Positions 56,163 through 59,313 of a stretch of DNA of 59,313 nt are shown here, piece after piece. A program made the position numbers and the translations under genes. The notes beneath the pieces are model-generated. The model searched no databases and was not told the DNA's origin. It worked only from the letters and a program-made list of their open reading frames with translations. This stretch comes from Lachnospiraceae bacterium (lineage in GTDB: Bacteria > Bacillota > Clostridia > Lachnospirales > Lachnospiraceae): contig QXXL01000136.1 in the NCBI GenBank assembly GCA_009911505.1, positions 1 through 59,313 of the forward strand, read 5' to 3'. Numbering within the stretch: position 1 is the first letter of the stretch; each line of letters starts with the position of its first letter.

Positions 56163-57206
56163 ATGAAAGATAGTTTTTCCAGGATTTTAAAAGAGCATAT
56201 GGTACGTTATCCTTTAATGGAGCCGCAGGACTATGGCAAGCTGGCATTTCAGGGGGAATTTGGCGCAGGCCATTTTGCGGGCAGCAGAGAGCAAGCCCTT
56301 AAGGGTATACTCTCGGAAATGGATACATTATTTTCGGACGTTTCTGCGCTTCCGGTTGATATGGGAGGAGGTTTGTGCCGCTTTCCGTTATCTGCCTGCC
56401 GGACCAAGGAAGAGCTTCAGCTGCTGGCAGATTTATTTTTGTGTACAGCGCAAAATTCTGGTGGGACATTAAAAGGCCTGCTTCAAAAAGTGGATTTGCT
56501 GCGGGGGGTTGGGGTACCAGGAATGACAGGATGGCTTGCTGCCTGGGAAAAGCAAGGCTATACTGCCGTACATCACAGCAGTATATACCGTGATGCGTAC
56601 CACCCGCATTACCGCTTATTGAAAAAAGGATATGCGGCCTGTTTTACGGCTTTGGCTCAAATTGCTTTGTTATCGCGGCAAGAAAAGCCGGCAATTATTG
56701 CGGTTGACGGACGGTGTGGCAGCGGGAAAACGCATTTGGCAGATTTGGTGCATACCTTGTTTCCGTGTAATGTCGTGCATATGGACGATTTTTATTTGCC
56801 CCCTGACAGACGTCAGGATAATTGGCTGCAAATTCCAGGGGGCAATATGGATTTCGAGCGCATAAATGACGAAATCCTTGCTCCCATACACAGCGGCTTA
56901 GAGGTGGTTTACCGTCCATTTGACTGTGGGAAGTGCAGGATTACAGGCCAAACGCGGCTTCCTGCCAGAAGCCTTACTATAATAGAAGGTACTTATTCAC
57001 ACCATCCAAAGCTCCGGGTGGAATATGATTTGAAAATTTTCCTTACGTGTGAGAAAGAGGAGCAGATTAGGCGTTTAAAGGAACGGGAAGGCAGCGGCTA
57101 TGTGTCGTTTGCTAAGCGCTGGATGCCGATGGAGGAACATTATTTTGAAACATGCGGTATTGAAGGAAGAAGCAGTTTGCATATAGATACTAGTGGTGTC
57201 TTATAG
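56163..57206 (+). CDS. Uridine-kinase-like P-loop kinase with N-terminal extension
   Basis: 347 aa, start ATG 56163 after GGAAGG. The first 180 residues (FSRILKEHMVRYPLMEPQDY ... YHPHYRLLKKGYA) are a conserved extension without a known catalytic motif. Then comes a P-loop kinase of the uridine kinase/phosphoribulokinase/PanK superfamily: Walker A AVDGRCGSGKTH near residue 190, HMDDFYLPPDRR, GGNMDFERI, EGTYSHHP and CEKEEQIRRLKEREG (quoted in parts). It phosphorylates a small nucleoside- or vitamin-like substrate that I cannot define. An ECF-transporter S component follows 95 nt downstream, so uptake and phosphorylation of the same vitamin is a reasonable guess. Confidence 0.8.
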   Translation: MKDSFSRILKEHMVRYPLMEPQDYGKLAFQGEFGAGHFAGSREQALKGILSEMDTLFSDVSALPVDMGGGLCRFPLSACRTKEELQLLADLFLCTAQNSGGTLKGLLQKVDLLRGVGVPGMTGWLAAWEKQGYTAVHHSSIYRDAYHPHYRLLKKGYAACFTALAQIALLSRQEKPAIIAVDGRCGSGKTHLADLVHTLFPCNVVHMDDFYLPPDRRQDNWLQIPGGNMDFERINDEILAPIHSGLEVVYRPFDCGKCRITGQTRLPARSLTIIEGTYSHHPKLRVEYDLKIFLTCEKEEQIRRLKEREGSGYVSFAKRWMPMEEHYFETCGIEGRSSLHIDTSGVL

Positions 57207-57215
57207 AGCGTGGAA

Positions 57216-57252
57216 GGCAAAGGGGCGTCAGGCAGAGGGCAGGGCATAGCTG
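57216..57252. repeat. Interspersed repeat, copy 2
   Basis: Nearly identical to 52843-52880 (one base shorter at GGGGC(C)GTC and differing near GCATAGCTG). It lies between the kinase and ECF genes. There is no inverted partner here. Confidence 0.65.
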
Positions 57253-57301
57253 TGAAAAGTTCGTTCTAGAAATAAGTGAAAAAGGAAAAGGAGAAGGAGA
57301 A

Positions 57302-57883
57302 ATGAACCAGGGGACAACTCATAAACAAATTAAAAATCTTGTAACAGCGGCGATGCTTTTAGCTGCCGGAATAATTTTACCGTTTTTTACCGGGCAAATT
57401 CCACAAATTGGAAGTATGCTGCTTCCCATGCATTTGCCGGTACTGATCTGCGGATTGATCTGCGGCTGGCCTTATGGTGGGATCGTCGGTTTTGTGCTGC
57501 CTCTGCTGCGCTATACACTATTTGGGATGCCGCCGATGCCAAATGGGATTGCAATGGCGTTTGAGCTGGCGGCATATGGGATGATTGCAGGTTATCTTTA
57601 CAACCATTCCAGATGGCAGTGTATTGTGTCGTTGTACAGGTCGCTTGTGATCGCTATGCTGGGAGGCAGGATTTTGTGGGGTGCTGTATGTATTGTTATG
57701 ACGGGGATCACGGGAGTGGTGTTTACGTGGCAGATATTTTTGGCGGGGGCTTTTTTGAACGCAATTCCGGGTATTGTGCTGCAGCTTTTGTTGATCCCTT
57801 CGCTTATGCTGGTGCTTGACCGCACAGGAGTGGTGAGGTTCCGCAAGGATGCGAAGGGCGGGGCAGTTGAAGAAATACGGTAA
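57302..57883 (+). CDS. ECF transporter S component
   Basis: A 193-aa membrane protein with six helices and the features of ECF substrate-binding subunits: basic N-terminus, LVTAAMLLAAGIILPFF, MLLPMHLPVLICGLICG (then WPYGGIVGFVLPLLRYTLFG, quoted separately), and MAFELAAYGMIAGYLYN. It binds a vitamin or similar nutrient outside and works with the shared EcfA/A'/T module encoded elsewhere. A GGAGAAGGAG site precedes the ATG. The neighbour kinase may process the same nutrient. The substrate cannot be assigned from sequence; pantothenate-type S components are similar. Confidence 0.82.
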   Translation: MNQGTTHKQIKNLVTAAMLLAAGIILPFFTGQIPQIGSMLLPMHLPVLICGLICGWPYGGIVGFVLPLLRYTLFGMPPMPNGIAMAFELAAYGMIAGYLYNHSRWQCIVSLYRSLVIAMLGGRILWGAVCIVMTGITGVVFTWQIFLAGAFLNAIPGIVLQLLLIPSLMLVLDRTGVVRFRKDAKGGAVEEIR

Positions 57884-57919
57884 GCGGCATTTTTAATGTT
57901 ATAAAACAAGAAAAAACGC

Positions 57920-57948
57920 TTGACACGCCGGGCAGCGTGTATTATACT
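57920..57948 (+). promoter_or_regulatory. rplM-rpsI promoter
   Basis: Consensus -35 TTGACA (57920-57925), a 17-nt spacer and -10 TATACT (57943-57948). Transcription should begin near 57955. Confidence 0.88.
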
Positions 57949-57954
57949 AAGTAA

Positions 57955-58121
57955 GTCTGTAATGATTATAGAAATGCTGGCCATGGCCCCGGCTGGCATT
58001 TATACTATATTAATTTCATTATATTATGAAATTGGCCAAAGGAATAACGTCCGGACATACGGGATTCCGCAGCCGATAAGAAAATGAAGAGTAGTTTTGG
58101 TGATTTCAAGGAGGTAAACCA
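57955..58121 (+). ncRNA. Structured 5' leader of rplM (L13-leader-like)
   Basis: About 165 nt between the promoter and rplM with several hairpins: AAATGC...GCATTT around a GGCC-rich core (57972-58002), a perfect 8-bp AATTTCAT/ATGAAATT (58012-58033), and GGAAT..CGT/ACG..ATTCC (58041-58068). An L13 autoregulatory leader is known upstream of rplM in Firmicutes. Assignment here rests on position and structure only. Confidence 0.6.
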
Positions 58122-58550
58122 ATGAAAACATTTATGGCGAGCCCTGCTACGATCGAAAGGAAATGGTATGTAGTAGACGCGGATGGAATGACATTAGGAC
58201 GTTTGGCATCTGAAGTTGCAAAAGTATTGCGGGGGAAAAACAAGCCGGTTTTTACACCGCATATGGATACAGGCGATTATGTAATTATCGTCAACGCTGA
58301 GAAGTTCAAAGTGACTGGCAAAAAAATGGATCAAAAGATTTATTACCATCACTCCGATTATGTAGGAGGCATGAAAGAAACTACATTAAAAGAAATGTTG
58401 AAAAAGCATCCGGAACGGGTTTTGGAACATGCAGTGAAGGGAATGCTCCCGAAAGGGCCGTTGGGAAGGCAAATGTACAAGAAGTTATTCGTATACGTTG
58501 GACCAGATCACAAGCATGCGGCACAGAAGCCGGAAGCGTTAACATTTTAA
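58122..58550 (+). CDS. rplM: 50S ribosomal protein L13
   Basis: 142 aa, the normal length. Core motifs are [19 protein letters not shown] (near residue 16), [20 protein letters not shown] (split [11 protein letters not shown]), [12 protein letters not shown] and [19 protein letters not shown]. An AAGGAGG site lies about 8 nt upstream. It is an early-assembly protein of the large ribosomal subunit, co-transcribed with rpsI, and in relatives binds its own leader RNA. Confidence 0.98.
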   Translation: MKTFMASPATIERKWYVVDADGMTLGRLASEVAKVLRGKNKPVFTPHMDTGDYVIIVNAEKFKVTGKKMDQKIYYHHSDYVGGMKETTLKEMLKKHPERVLEHAVKGMLPKGPLGRQMYKKLFVYVGPDHKHAAQKPEALTF

Positions 58551-58571
58551 TCGGTAAGGAGGTAGAGTACA

Positions 58572-58964
58572 GTGGCTAATTCAAAATATTACGGAACAGG
58601 AAGAAGAAAATCATCTGTTGCAAGGGTATATCTGGTACCTGGTACAGGTAAGGTTACTATTAATAAAAGAGATATTGACGATTATCTGGGTCTGGAGACT
58701 TTAAAAGTTATCGTACGCCAGCCATTGGTAGTAACGGAAACTGTAGATAAATTTGATGTTCTGGTTAATGTAAAAGGTGGCGGCTATACTGGCCAGGCAG
58801 GCGCTATCCGGCATGGGATTGCAAGGGCGCTGCTTCAGGTAGATGCCGAATATAGGCCTGTTTTAAAATCCAACGGGTACTTAACACGTGATCCGAGGAT
58901 GAAGGAAAGGAAGAAGTACGGTCTCAAAGCGGCTCGTCGCGCTCCGCAGTTCAGCAAGCGTTAA
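58572..58964 (+). CDS. rpsI: 30S ribosomal protein S9
   Basis: 130 aa, full length. [16 protein letters not shown] opens the protein, [19 protein letters not shown] is the core and APQFSKR is the invariant C-terminal tail that reaches the P-site tRNA. It begins at GTG (58572) with TAAGGAGG upstream. It is paired with rplM as in almost all bacteria. Confidence 0.98.
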   Translation: MANSKYYGTGRRKSSVARVYLVPGTGKVTINKRDIDDYLGLETLKVIVRQPLVVTETVDKFDVLVNVKGGGYTGQAGAIRHGIARALLQVDAEYRPVLKSNGYLTRDPRMKERKKYGLKAARRAPQFSKR

Positions 58965-59022
58965 TTACAAGAAGAATAAGAAATTTTATGAAACCCTTGA
59001 AAATCCGCAATGTCATTAACTT

Positions 59023-59066
59023 AAGGAATCTTTTACAATTTATATTGTAGAAGGTTCCTTTTTTCT
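59023..59066 (+). terminator. Terminator after rpsI
   Basis: AAGGAATCTTTTACAAT (59023-59039) pairs with ATTGTAGAAGGTTCCTT (59044-59060) with small mismatches, followed by TTTTTTC. Confidence 0.9.
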
Positions 59067-59127
59067 ATATTTTTAGTGTATAATAAAAGTAAATAACTGA
59101 TGTTTTTCGTATAAGGCAGGTGGTTTT

Positions 59128-59178
59128 ATGAAAAACTCTAAAAAACGTACCTGTTGTGATATCAGTTTGATCCATTAG
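59128..59178 (+). CDS. Putative 16-aa leader peptide
   Basis: MKNSKKRTCCDISLIH behind a strong GGCAGGTGG site with correct spacing; a TATAAT at 59079-59084 could be the -10. It is the only well-initiated frame in the last 350 nt, and the RNA after it is strongly structured. The adjacent Cys codons and basic start suggest a regulatory upstream frame for a gene beyond the window. Confidence 0.5.
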   Translation: MKNSKKRTCCDISLIH

Positions 59179-59181
59179 GAT

Positions 59182-59313
59182 GCCTTTATCCCATGAATGG
59201 GGGTAAAGCTATTCGGTATTATTCTTTTCCTTAAGATAATGTCATGATGCTGGGGTCAAAAGCCCAACTACCGAACATTGAAAATTTAATATTTTACAGT
59301 AAATAAAGACAAT
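59182..59313 (+). promoter_or_regulatory. Structured leader RNA, cut by the window end
   Basis: Hairpin CTTTATCCC/GGGGGTAAAG (59184-59208), then a closing stem TTCGGTA (59212-59218)/TACCGAA (59269-59275) that encloses two arms: ATTATTCTT/AAGATAAT (about 59218-59240) and TGGG/CCCA (59251-59266). This is a three-way-junction layout. No terminator is seen before the edge. It could be a riboswitch or an antibiotic-type attenuator; the class is not recognised. Confidence 0.45.

Noticed and set aside
1..59313. tRNA, rRNA or CRISPR arrays
   Set aside because: I saw no tRNA T-loop signatures in suitable context, no rRNA-like stretches and no regularly spaced short repeats.

Overview
The window looks like a chromosome segment of a gut-type Lachnospiraceae (Clostridia). 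It has low-to-mid GC and strong Gram-positive Shine-Dalgarno sites with TTGACA/TATAAT promoters. It also has class B sortase biology, CwlD-like amidase and VncRS-type sensor/ABC modules, and a secA ... rplM-rpsI core block. The genus cannot be fixed from sequence alone.

Layout. (1) 0.4-8.7 kb, AT-rich accessory block: a small membrane protein, two lipoproteins, an ABC-2 transporter (one ATPase, two permeases, the second fused to a lipoprotein-like propeller), a structured 143-nt element with perfect 14-bp ends, a muramoyl-amidase and a short anti-sigma-like remnant. (2) 9-18.2 kb, a LysR-controlled redox locus that is visibly decaying: two 2-hydroxyacyl-CoA dehydratase/double-cubane-type paralogues, their ATP-dependent activase, a NosR/NapH-like membrane Fe-S protein, a CcdA-like protein, aldo-keto reductases, an acetyltransferase and a flavoprotein. 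At least two genes carry single-base frameshifts and four are truncated or internally deleted. Two near-identical LysR-box/promoter cassettes at 10.0 and 14.95 kb show that the dehydratase block and the reductase block form one regulon. (3) 18.2-23.6 kb: a 27-aa holin-like type I toxin, an FtsX-type ABC exporter, and its translationally coupled HTH/response-regulator/kinase operon. (4) 23.7-25.2 kb: a graveyard of gene fragments (IS3 orfA, HTH, LytTR regulator, ABC-2 permease, Xre).

(5) 25.3-40.3 kb: a BREX phage-defence island in the order brxA-brxB-brxC-pglX1-pglZ-pglX2. The two pglX copies are close relatives with different target-recognition regions. pglX1 is broken by an apparent single-base deletion, and no brxL is present. 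(6) 40.3-41.7 kb: a convergent MATE efflux gene. (7) 42-52.8 kb, a surface-display operon: a 2604-aa protein with about 26 Ig-like repeats and two Fn3-like domains, a class B sortase with a long cytoplasmic N-terminus, and a leucine-rich-repeat protein ending in a TPKTG sorting signal. (8) 53-59.3 kb, core genes: a TSCPD protein, secA, a P-loop kinase, an ECF S component, and an L13-leader-like RNA ahead of rplM-rpsI. The window ends in a short Cys-Cys leader peptide followed by a three-way-junction-like RNA whose target gene lies outside.

The best candidates for unusual biology are the brxL-less, two-specificity BREX arrangement, the dehydratase/CcdA/membrane Fe-S regulon, the sortase-coupled giant surface protein, and the terminal leader RNA.
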